From WOZL01 sp041678645 (GTDB lineage: Bacteria; Patescibacteriota; Dojkabacteria; SC72), in assembly GCA_041678645.1 (NCBI GenBank), contig JBAYNT010000020.1, forward strand, positions 1 through 10,010: a stretch of 10,010 nt of DNA, written 5' to 3'. Both the position numbers and the translations under genes were made by a program. Below, in pieces: positions 1-5,966 of this stretch. The stretch's first letter is position 1. The number at the start of each line of letters is the position of its first letter. The notes under the pieces are model-generated. The model made no database searches. It saw nothing but the letters and a program-made list of their open reading frames with translations, and had not been told where the DNA came from.

Positions 1-1
1 A

Positions 2-1132
2 GAGAAAAATGAAAGAGTAGGAATGAAGCTAGGTATAACTGGTAAAGGTAGATGCAATTTAAGTAATTACATTACTGATTTAAATGAACTTGTTAAACAG
101 TATTCACATAATGGGAAATTTCTTTACCATGCATTTACTCTATTTAGTCCAGTTGATACTAAAAATTTCTTTGAACAACGGCTTAATATACCTCTAAAAA
201 TTGAGAGGGGTAACAGGATGTTTCCAGAAAGCGATAAAGCTTTAGATGTAGTTAATAGATTTTACGATGAATTAAAAGATAACCTTTTACTCAATACAAA
301 TGTAAAAAGTATAGAGAGTGATGGTAAAAGGATTGTTAAGGTAGTAACAGATAAAGGAGAGTACACCGCTGACAAATATATAGTGGCAACTGGTGGTAAG
401 ACATATCCATTAACTGGTTCAACTGGAGATGGTTATGAGTTTGCTAAAGATTTGGGTCACACTATCAACCCTATCCTTCCTGTTTTAGTTGGTTTTAAAT
501 GTAAAGAAGGTTTTGTTTATGATCTAGCTGGTTTAACTCTTAAACATGTAAACATTACTGTACTTAAAGATGGTAAGAAATTTAAAGAAGCATTTGGAGA
601 TGCTATGTTTACTCATGATGGGATAAGTGGACCCATTATTCTAGAGCTATCTCAGTATACATACGATATGTATGATGAGGGTTTTGAGATAGTGATAGAT
701 TTGAAACCTAAAGTCGAAATTAATGAACTTAACGATAGAGTAAATAGATTGTTAAGAGAGAATGGAACTATTGCTATAAAAAATATTCTGAAAGAATTAC
801 TACCCTCCTCTCTCATACCTATTTTTATAAGGCTTACTGGTTTAGATCCATATATTACTGGGGCTCAGATTAATAAGGAGAATAGAGAAAATATGGTAAG
901 GTTATTAAAAGATTTCAGATTAACTGTTATAGATTCAGAAGGTTACCAGAGAGCTGTTGTTAATACTGGAGGTATAGATATTAGAGAGGTTGATTCCAAT
1001 AGTATGCAATCTAAATTAATTGAGAATCTTTACTTTACTGGAGATATATTAGATCTGTTTGGTCCTACTGGTGGGTATAATTTACAGATTTGTTGGAGTA
1101 CAGCTTACGTTGCTGTTAGCTCCTTAACTTAA
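2..1132 (+). CDS. BaiN/RdsA (HI0933-like) family FAD-dependent oxidoreductase, 5' truncated by the window
   Basis: Flavoprotein of the HI0933/BaiN family, often annotated as aminoacetone oxidase family FAD-binding enzyme. It is probably a soluble cytoplasmic NAD(P)H-linked reductase or dehydrogenase whose substrate is unknown in most members. The reading frame is open to the left edge: the residues before the first in-window ATG (position 23) read EKNERVG and continue into MKLGITGKGRCNLSN, the standard family motif. So the ATG at 23 is internal, and the N-terminal GxGxxG dinucleotide-binding segment lies outside the window. Family blocks seen in order are GRCNLSN, MFPESDKALDVVNRF, VATGGKTYPLTGSTGDGYEF, MFTHDGISGPIILELS, and near the C-terminus VVNTGGIDIREVD and LYFTGDILDLFGPTGGYNLQ, the last being the second FAD-contacting region. 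In-window length is 376 residues; the family is usually about 400 to 420. A terminator-like hairpin lies 65 bases after the stop. The family is sure; the reaction is not. Confidence 0.93.
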   Translation, partial: EKNERVGMKLGITGKGRCNLSNYITDLNELVKQYSHNGKFLYHAFTLFSPVDTKNFFEQRLNIPLKIERGNRMFPESDKALDVVNRFYDELKDNLLLNTNVKSIESDGKRIVKVVTDKGEYTADKYIVATGGKTYPLTGSTGDGYEFAKDLGHTINPILPVLVGFKCKEGFVYDLAGLTLKHVNITVLKDGKKFKEAFGDAMFTHDGISGPIILELSQYTYDMYDEGFEIVIDLKPKVEINELNDRVNRLLRENGTIAIKNILKELLPSSLIPIFIRLTGLDPYITGAQINKENRENMVRLLKDFRLTVIDSEGYQRAVVNTGGIDIREVDSNSMQSKLIENLYFTGDILDLFGPTGGYNLQICWSTAYVAVSSLT

Positions 1133-1152
1133 ATTCTCAGAAATGGTATAAT
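1124..1152 (+). promoter_or_regulatory. Possible promoter at the 3' end of the flavoprotein gene
   Basis: A perfect TATAAT at 1147-1152 has TTAACT (4 of 6 matches to TTGACA) 17 bases upstream at 1124-1129, overlapping the last codons of the preceding gene. Transcription would start near 1159, run through the hairpins at 1176-1189 and 1197-1215, and either stop at the T-run (a transcript of about 60 nt) or read into the structured RNA beyond. In such AT-rich DNA a TATAAT by chance is plausible, so this is tentative. Confidence 0.35.
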
Positions 1153-1196
1153 GGTGGTATAGAAATAACGCCTTGTCGCTATTTAGCGAAATTATA

Positions 1197-1220
1197 ACCG
1201 GCCATCTAGGTCGGTTTTTT
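1197..1220 (+). terminator. Rho-independent terminator after the flavoprotein gene
   Basis: ACCGGCC (1197-1203) pairs with GGTCGGT (1209-1215) across the loop ATCTA, 7 bp with one G-U pair, and the stem runs straight into six Ts (1215-1220). This is one of the most GC-rich hairpins in the window and a classical intrinsic terminator on the plus strand. A second small hairpin, TCGCT/AGCGA around ATTT (1176-1189), sits just upstream. It most simply ends the flavoprotein transcript. Being just before the proposed RNase P RNA, it would also insulate that RNA from upstream transcription. Confidence 0.8.
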
Positions 1221-1227
1221 GTTCTTT

Positions 1228-1471
1228 GAGGAAATTGTTTGTCTGGCAGAGGATCACTGTCAGATAAGCTCCTAGGGAGCGAAAACTGTTAATGGGTGTG
1301 GCAAAAGCTCACTCTGTGGGGTCAAAGAGATTTTCGGAGACCCCACGATTAACAGTGTCTAACCCCATAGGCCCATAGTTCTCAAATCTTGCTCTTGTCG
1401 TTGTCATATAAACAAACCTTAGGTGTTAGACACCACGAAAAGGGCTTAAATCAACAATATCGATTGTTTTT
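1228..1471 (+). ncRNA. rnpB: Probable RNase P RNA, compact and divergent
   Basis: RNase P RNA is the ribozyme that removes the 5' leader of pre-tRNAs. No protein is encoded here, but helices appear in RNase P order: P1 1234-1239 with 1453-1458; P2 1240-1244 with 1428-1432; P3 hairpin 1245-1249 with 1257-1261; P4 TAAGC-(T bulge)-CC 1265-1272 with 1442-1448; P5 candidate 1271-1277 with 1364-1371; P10/11-like 1285-1293 with 1348-1356 (9 perfect bp); P12-like 1316-1323 with 1339-1346 (8 perfect bp). The segment GGGTGTGGCAAAAGCTCAC (1294-1312) closely matches the bacterial conserved GGGUGCGGUAAGAGCGCAC, directly before P12. CCACGAAAAGGGCTTA (1433-1448) resembles the 3' conserved region ending CCGGCUUA, and ATATAAACAAA (1406-1416) resembles the segment before P2. 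At about 245 nt it is short for the family (350-400), and I cannot place P7-P9 or the P15-P18 region. The upstream GAGGAAA is not in P4 register. An unclassified structured RNA remains possible. Confidence 0.6.
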
Positions 1472-1501
1472 GCTAGTTACAGGCTTAGAGGGTTAGACAC
1501 C
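1355..1501. repeat. GTGTCTAACCC / GGGTTAGACAC inverted repeat with an extra direct copy
   Basis: GTGTCTAACCC (1355-1365) is the exact reverse complement of GGGTTAGACAC (1490-1500). TTAGACACC occurs twice in the same orientation, at 1426-1434 (inside the P2 region of the proposed RNase P RNA) and at 1493-1501, just before the elp3 promoter. The 1355-1362 segment can therefore pair with either copy. The first copy can also fold on itself (GGTGT-TAG-ACACC, 1422-1434). Confidence 0.7.
1453..1471 (+). terminator. Weak terminator-like hairpin at the end of the structured RNA
   Basis: AACAAT (1453-1458) can pair with ATTGTT (1463-1468) across the loop ATCG, followed by Ts to 1471. The 6-bp stem has a single G-C pair, so it is weak. 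Its left arm is the proposed P1 3' strand of the RNase P RNA, so the hairpin and P1 are mutually exclusive. That is compatible with termination first and P1 formation after 3' trimming. Confidence 0.4.
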
Positions 1502-1509
1502 GTAGCTGA

Positions 1510-1515
1510 TATAAT
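1510..1515 (+). promoter_or_regulatory. -10 box placed for leaderless elp3 transcription
   Basis: A perfect TATAAT lies exactly 5 bases before the elp3 ATG (1521), so transcription would begin at or beside the start codon. No Shine-Dalgarno sequence is visible between the box and the ATG. No convincing -35 element is seen. The box is flanked by GCTG (1505-1508) and CAGC (1517-1520), an inverted repeat centred on it. The same TATAAT-N5-ATG arrangement recurs before the glycosyltransferase gene that starts at 8901. Confidence 0.55.
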
Positions 1516-1520
1516 ACAGC

Positions 1521-3128
1521 ATGGAAAAAGCATTAGAAATCTTTAAAGAAATAGAAAAACAGAAGAAATGGACAAACCATTCTCTACACAAAATTCTCAG
1601 AAAGTATCCTAAAGAAAATATAGGTCTCTACAGACATGATGAACTAATCGTAGAGTACAGAAACCTAATTAAATCAAAACAACTAAAGCAAAGCAAAACA
1701 ATTGAAGACAGAATAAGACTCAAACCTACCCGAACCCAATCTGGTGTAGCCATTGTAACCGTCCTTATGAAACCCTACCCATGTCCAGGCAAGTGTATAT
1801 TCTGTCCAAATGAACAGAATATGCCCAAAAGCTACATTGCTTCCGAACCAGGTGCTCAAAGAGCTTTAGTTCATAAATTTGATCCATATGATCAAACCAA
1901 ATACAGAATACAAGCATTAAGAAATGTTGGGCACAGTACAGACAAAATAGAACTCATTATCCTAGGAGGCACCTGCTCTGTATATCCAGAAAACTACCAA
2001 ATATGGTTTGTAAAAAGATGTTTTGATGCTATGAATAGTTTTAGTACAAATTACAAGATAGAAGATATCTCTGAGGATAATATAGCTTGGGAAGACTTAG
2101 AAAATGTACAGAAATTCAATGAGACAGCAAATTGTAGAAATGTTGGATTAGTATTAGAAACAAGACCCGACTTTATTACGCAAGATGAAATTGTAAGGAT
2201 GAGAAGGTTGGGTGCGACGAAAATACAGATAGGTATACAGTCTTTAAACGACAAGATATTGGAGTTAAATAGACGAGGTCATACAGTTAAAGAAAGTAAG
2301 AAAGCTTTCAGACTACTAAGAGTAGCTGGATTTAAGATTCATGCCCACATTATGCCCAATCTCTATGGCTCAAATATTAAAAAGGATATTGAAGATTACA
2401 GAAAGCTTTGGAGTAAGAATTTCTATCCCGACGAATTAAAAATATATCCTACATCGATAATTCCTAATACTAAGTTAGCCCAGTTATACGAAAAAGGAGA
2501 ATATATTCCATATAGTAGAGATCAATTACTTGAGTATTTTGTTCATACCTTACCTACTACACCTAGGTTTGTTAGATTAACTAGAATTGTTAGGGATATA
2601 CCTTCTAATGAGATAGTAGCAGGGAATAAGGCGAGTAACTTCAGACAGATAGCCCAAGAAGAGATTGAGAGATTGGGGATGAGGGTAGAAGATATAAGGA
2701 GTAGAGAGATAGGGGGTGAGAAAATTACCTGGGATGAGATTAAGGAGGAGGTTATTAAATACAAGACTTCTGTTAGTACCGAATTTTTTATTTCCTACAT
2801 CACAAAGGTAGATGACAGGATATGTGGTTTTTTAAGGTTATCTATACCTAAGAAGGGTTTATCAAAAAAGAATTTTATAGATGAATTACAAGATTGTGCC
2901 ATTATTAGAGAGGTTCATGTATATGGTACTTTGGTAGGTATTGGTAAAGAGAGTATGGGACAGGCTCAACATTTAGGTTTAGGAAAAAAGTTAATAGAGA
3001 GATCTGAAGAGATTTCTAAGAGTAATGGTTTTAAGAAATTGTCTGTTATATCTGCTATTGGTACTAGAGAGTATTATAGAAAGAGAGGGTTTGAGGATGG
3101 TGAACTTTATATGAGTAAAAAGCTATAA
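1521..3128 (+). CDS. elp3: Elp3-family tRNA uridine(34) acetyltransferase (radical SAM + GNAT)
   Basis: Elp3 uses a radical SAM domain and an acetyl-CoA domain to carboxymethylate C5 of the wobble uridine (U34) of certain tRNAs; it is cytoplasmic. At 535 residues it is full length. The iron-sulfur motif is C88-x3-C92-x2-C95 (CPGKCIFCP), followed by SEPGAQRA, DPYDQTKYRIQALRNVGHS and IELIILGGTCSVYPENYQ, all typical of the family. LVLETRPDFI and the IQIGIQS segment continue the radical SAM barrel. The GNAT domain covers about 463-535 with REVHVYG, the acetyl-CoA loop QHLGLG (483-488) and GTREYYRKRGF near the end. The basic N-terminus (about 1-70) fits the tRNA-binding part. Elp3 is the only Elongator subunit here, as in other prokaryotes that have it. 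The nearby tRNA-Lys carries C34 and so should not be a substrate. The 5' third is C-rich on the coding strand while the rest is clearly G-rich. The start is supported by the N-terminal fit and the TATAAT 5 bases upstream. Confidence 0.94.
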   Translation: MEKALEIFKEIEKQKKWTNHSLHKILRKYPKENIGLYRHDELIVEYRNLIKSKQLKQSKTIEDRIRLKPTRTQSGVAIVTVLMKPYPCPGKCIFCPNEQNMPKSYIASEPGAQRALVHKFDPYDQTKYRIQALRNVGHSTDKIELIILGGTCSVYPENYQIWFVKRCFDAMNSFSTNYKIEDISEDNIAWEDLENVQKFNETANCRNVGLVLETRPDFITQDEIVRMRRLGATKIQIGIQSLNDKILELNRRGHTVKESKKAFRLLRVAGFKIHAHIMPNLYGSNIKKDIEDYRKLWSKNFYPDELKIYPTSIIPNTKLAQLYEKGEYIPYSRDQLLEYFVHTLPTTPRFVRLTRIVRDIPSNEIVAGNKASNFRQIAQEEIERLGMRVEDIRSREIGGEKITWDEIKEEVIKYKTSVSTEFFISYITKVDDRICGFLRLSIPKKGLSKKNFIDELQDCAIIREVHVYGTLVGIGKESMGQAQHLGLGKKLIERSEEISKSNGFKKLSVISAIGTREYYRKRGFEDGELYMSKKL

Positions 3129-3139
3129 GCTAACAGTAT

Positions 3140-3212
3140 GGGTGTACAGGGACTCGAACCCTGAACCTAACGATTAAGAGTCGTTTGCTCTAACCAGTTG
3201 AGCTATACACCC
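3140..3212 (-). tRNA. tRNA-Lys (anticodon CTT)
   Basis: The minus strand folds into a complete 73-nt cloverleaf. The acceptor is GGGTGTA/TACACCC (7 bp), the D stem GCTC/GAGC with a GG-containing loop, the anticodon stem AACGA/TCGTT around CTCTTAA (anticodon CTT, decoding AAG), the variable loop AGGTT, and the T arm CAGGG-TTCGAGT-CCCTG. The 3' CCA is not encoded (the next bases are ATA), so it must be added after transcription. The gene is convergent with elp3, whose stop is only 11 bases away, and no terminator is visible between them. Confidence 0.97.
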
Positions 3213-3227
3213 ATATTTAACAACGTA

Positions 3228-3256
3228 ATCATACCAATATAAATGTCAATTTTCAA
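3228..3256 (-). promoter_or_regulatory. Promoter of tRNA-Lys
   Basis: Reading the minus strand, TTGAAA (3256-3251, 5 of 6 to the -35 consensus) is followed after exactly 17 bases by TATGAT (3233-3228, 5 of 6 to the -10 consensus), with TGG directly before it as an extended -10. Transcription would start near 3221, about 9 bases before the mature tRNA. The -35 box overlaps the last codons of the upstream surface-protein gene, so the tRNA can be expressed independently of that operon. Confidence 0.75.
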
Positions 3257-5351
3257 CAGTAATCTCCTTTACTACAGTATCTAAAGCAATCAACATAGAA
3301 CCATTAGACAAAATACGAGCCTCTTTCTCCTCTATCTCCACTACCTCATAACCAGTCTCCAATATCTCTAAACTATAATCTCCTTTATCAACAATAAACC
3401 TATACCTACCCTTACCATCCGTATAACGCTTAGCTACAATCCTCCTAAACTCCTTATCCTTGAGACCAACAGCAACACCCTCTAGAGGATTCCCTTCACT
3501 ATCCTTAACAACCCCATACTCTATCTCCTTCTTGAAAACAACGCGTATTACTAAAACAAAAGAAGGAATGTAAAGAAGGATAATTATAAAATTAAACCAA
3601 TTAGAATTAATGCTATAAGTATATATAGAAAAGAGTAAGCCAAAAACAAAAAACAGTATACTCAACACCTTGTAAAGAACCCTAAACCTACCACTTACGG
3701 TAGTAACAAATTTAGAAAACCATGACATCTCCGTGGCATCCATAGGTATAGAAAATTCTGGAACAATCTTTTGGGTAACGGTAAACTTCCCTCCATGATA
3801 TACATTCTCTAAGGGATAATCAGATTTACCAAAAATAAGAGTAGATGGAAACTCATAACCCCTTGCTGCTACACTCATCATATACTCCCCATCATCTAAT
3901 CCTAATCTAAACATACCTCTACTATCAGTAACATCAGTCCAGACTAAACGCTTTTCTAAAGAATATACCCTAATTACAGCTTGAGATATGGGATCCTTAC
4001 TCTTGCTATCATATACATACCCTACCCTCTGCCCTCGCTTCCTTAACCCAAGCCATGAGAGGAAGCCCAAAAGCAATTGGAATAGATATATCGGTATATA
4101 GAATAAGCCCCCCAGCAAACCACCAATACTTATCGTAATTGTGGCGATAGTAGTAGTAGTAGTAATATCCTGTAACTGAAGATCATCTAAGTTCCCAAAC
4201 ATATTATCCATTGCTATCTGAGTCTGATCTATAAAGTCCTTTACAATCCTTCCAATATAGGTGGGTATCTCCTTTGGTGGTTCAGGCTTAGGCTCTGGTT
4301 CAGGCTCTGGTGGAATCGGAGATTGCCAAGGAGGAACTTCTAAATTAATATCGCAAATCTCTGAACTGTTACCCGCACCGTCCTGAGCATCTATACAAAA
4401 TGAGTAAATAGGGAAAAGGTCATTTATACTCTTCTTCTCTAAATTAGCCAATGTTATAGTGGTCGTATATACACTTCCATTAACCACTGTAGTTCCACAC
4501 TTTACACGTGTACCATTCTGTTTAACACAGTAGAAATTACTATCTTTAACAAAGAGATTATCCTCAATCTTGTAAACTATCTCTATCTTATAACCGCTCT
4601 CCCACTCTCTGCTATTATTTTCCCCTATACTACTTATCGAAAGAAACGTTATTACAGGGGGTTCATTATCCTGCACACTATATCTCACATTAGACCATAT
4701 ACTTTCACCACCGTAGCTATTACGAGCTTTTACTCTATAAAAGTACATGACTCCATTTTCTAAATTATCAAACTCAAATTTAGTCCCATCAATCCAACCA
4801 CTTGTAGATTTAATGGAACTGAAATCAGCATATCTACTGACCTCAGTATAGTATTTATATCCGGAGCCTAAGGAATTCCAAAAAACGGTGTTTGTTGTAC
4901 CCCTAGTATATTTAGGTTCTTCAAGAAGAAAAGGTGCATCAAGAGGATGAACATAAAGAGTGTCACGATCTAAAATATCAATAGTAAGATTAAGGTCTGT
5001 TATATCCTGAGCTGATATTGTGTAAGCCCCTGATTGATCAGAGTAAACCTGTACAAATATCTTTCCCTGAGAATTAGACGGTTGTGTTGGCTGAGTAAAG
5101 GTAACACCAGGTGCAATTAGTCGTATGTAGTGACCAGAAAGAGGGTTTAAGTTGTTGTCACGGATAGTTACAATCACAATTGCTCTCTCCATTATTTCGA
5201 CACTGTTAGGTAACACCTCTAAGGTAGAGAATGTGTCTTCATTTATAGTCGCATTAACAACAACACTTCCCTGATAAACCTGTGCAAATACAAAGTTTAA
5301 TGAAAGTAGTACTAAACTTATAGGTATTAATATATATTTTGGCAGTTTCAT
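3246..5351 (-). CDS. Large secreted/membrane protein with Ig-like, FN3-like and carboxypeptidase-regulatory-like domains
   Basis: A 701-residue envelope protein of unknown function; I recognise domain types, not a named family. Residues 1-23 form a signal peptide (hydrophobic core about 7-21, likely cleavage after VFA). Residues 38-136 look like a bacterial Ig/invasin-type beta-sandwich, and 137-227 like fibronectin type III (YKYYTEVSRYADF, YFYRVKARNSYGGESIWSNV). Residues 231-340 are another Ig-like domain with four cysteines (275, 285, 319, 333) that could form disulfides. A Pro/Glu linker spans 341-362. A long hydrophobic stretch follows at 401-436, then RKRGQR. Residues 441-530 form a carboxypeptidase-regulatory-like domain (GYVYDSKSKDPISQAVIRVY, TDSRGMFRLGLDDGEY). 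A two-helix hairpin lies at about 562-606, and a second similar domain at 611-695 (GVVKDSEGNPLEGVAV, TDGKGRYRFIVDKGDY). The basic flanks suggest both C-terminal domains face the cytoplasm if 401-436 crosses once. The start abuts the recO stop with no gap. Confidence 0.85.
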   Translation of the reverse strand: MKLPKYILIPISLVLLSLNFVFAQVYQGSVVVNATINEDTFSTLEVLPNSVEIMERAIVIVTIRDNNLNPLSGHYIRLIAPGVTFTQPTQPSNSQGKIFVQVYSDQSGAYTISAQDITDLNLTIDILDRDTLYVHPLDAPFLLEEPKYTRGTTNTVFWNSLGSGYKYYTEVSRYADFSSIKSTSGWIDGTKFEFDNLENGVMYFYRVKARNSYGGESIWSNVRYSVQDNEPPVITFLSISSIGENNSREWESGYKIEIVYKIEDNLFVKDSNFYCVKQNGTRVKCGTTVVNGSVYTTTITLANLEKKSINDLFPIYSFCIDAQDGAGNSSEICDINLEVPPWQSPIPPEPEPEPKPEPPKEIPTYIGRIVKDFIDQTQIAMDNMFGNLDDLQLQDITTTTTIATITISIGGLLGGLFYIPIYLFQLLLGFLSWLGLRKRGQRVGYVYDSKSKDPISQAVIRVYSLEKRLVWTDVTDSRGMFRLGLDDGEYMMSVAARGYEFPSTLIFGKSDYPLENVYHGGKFTVTQKIVPEFSIPMDATEMSWFSKFVTTVSGRFRVLYKVLSILFFVFGLLFSIYTYSINSNWFNFIIILLYIPSFVLVIRVVFKKEIEYGVVKDSEGNPLEGVAVGLKDKEFRRIVAKRYTDGKGRYRFIVDKGDYSLEILETGYEVVEIEEKEARILSNGSMLIALDTVVKEITVEN

Positions 5352-5966
5352 TTATATTTCTTCTACTATTTTTTTAATGTATTTATCTAAAGCCTCTGTA
5401 AAAACAGAATTAGCATAGATATTCTTATCAAGTTTAACACCTTTATCGCTCTTTGAGTAGCAATCTTTACATACAACAGTGAAATTCTTAGGGAGAATAA
5501 ACCCAGGCTCTTTTTTTTTCTTACACACATCACAGATATTAAAATCTCCAAGAAAACCCAAATTTTTAAGTATCTGGAGCCTAAACTTATTTACTCTCAC
5601 AGTATCCATACTGTTTTGTAAAACACTCTGTAAAAGATCAAAAACCTTTTGATTTCTCTCCCCCTCTACAAGAAATTTATTAAGAAGATACAAAACCCTC
5701 TGGGTATTTTGAATATCCATATGAGAATCAATCTCTGGAGAATATATCAGCTGGGATTCAGTAAGAATTGGAAGACCTCTGCCTTCATAGAAGGATATTT
5801 CGCTTGTTGATAGGGTCTGCATATTACCTCTATTCTTACTAACGATCTTTCTAATACCCTTAGCTATAAGTGCAAATTTACCATTATACTTTCCATATAC
5901 CGTAAGAATTTTATCTGCCTCAGAATAATTTACTGACTTTATTACCGTAACTATATCTCTACTCAT
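5352..5966 (-). CDS. recO: DNA repair protein RecO
   Basis: RecO acts with RecR in the RecF(OR) pathway, helping load RecA onto SSB-covered single strands and annealing DNA; it is cytoplasmic. The N-terminal OB-fold is recognisable from VIKSVNYSEADKILTVYG and KFALIAKGIRK (residues 8-40). The helical middle is followed by a four-cysteine zinc site: C145, C148 (CDVC) and C166, C169 (CKDC). At 204 residues it is shorter than typical RecO (about 240-260), mainly after the zinc site. Its ATG overlaps the TGA of the sugar-phosphate transferase gene (ATGA), so it is probably translationally coupled; AAGG (5977-5974), seven bases before the ATG, could act as a Shine-Dalgarno. Its stop directly abuts the next start. 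A repair gene inside a glycan cluster is probably a packing effect rather than a functional link. Confidence 0.88.
   Translation of the reverse strand: MSRDIVTVIKSVNYSEADKILTVYGKYNGKFALIAKGIRKIVSKNRGNMQTLSTSEISFYEGRGLPILTESQLIYSPEIDSHMDIQNTQRVLYLLNKFLVEGERNQKVFDLLQSVLQNSMDTVRVNKFRLQILKNLGFLGDFNICDVCKKKKEPGFILPKNFTVVCKDCYSKSDKGVKLDKNIYANSVFTEALDKYIKKIVEEI

Noticed and set aside
23..25. ATG at 23 as the start of the flavoprotein gene
   Set aside because: The frame is open to the left edge, and the seven upstream residues (EKNERVG) match the family, so the true start is outside the window.
1221..1500. tmRNA, 6S RNA or SRP RNA in the non-coding gap
   Set aside because: There is no tRNA-like 3' end with a T-loop sequence or tag frame for tmRNA, no GGAAGCAGC-type apical loop for SRP RNA, and no long closing stem with a central bubble for 6S. 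RNase P RNA explains more of the pairings.
2051..2764. Minus-strand open frames inside elp3 (2051-2254, 2543-2764)
   Set aside because: They are antisense to conserved Elp3 segments and have no protein features of their own.
4148..4162. Five TAG repeats on the plus strand
   Set aside because: They encode a short threonine run just before a membrane segment of the surface protein; too short to be a convincing phase-variable tract.
4268..4320. Low-complexity GGCTCTGGTTCAGG-like repeats as a CRISPR or other array
   Set aside because: It is the codon pattern of the Pro/Glu linker of the surface protein, with no spacer structure.
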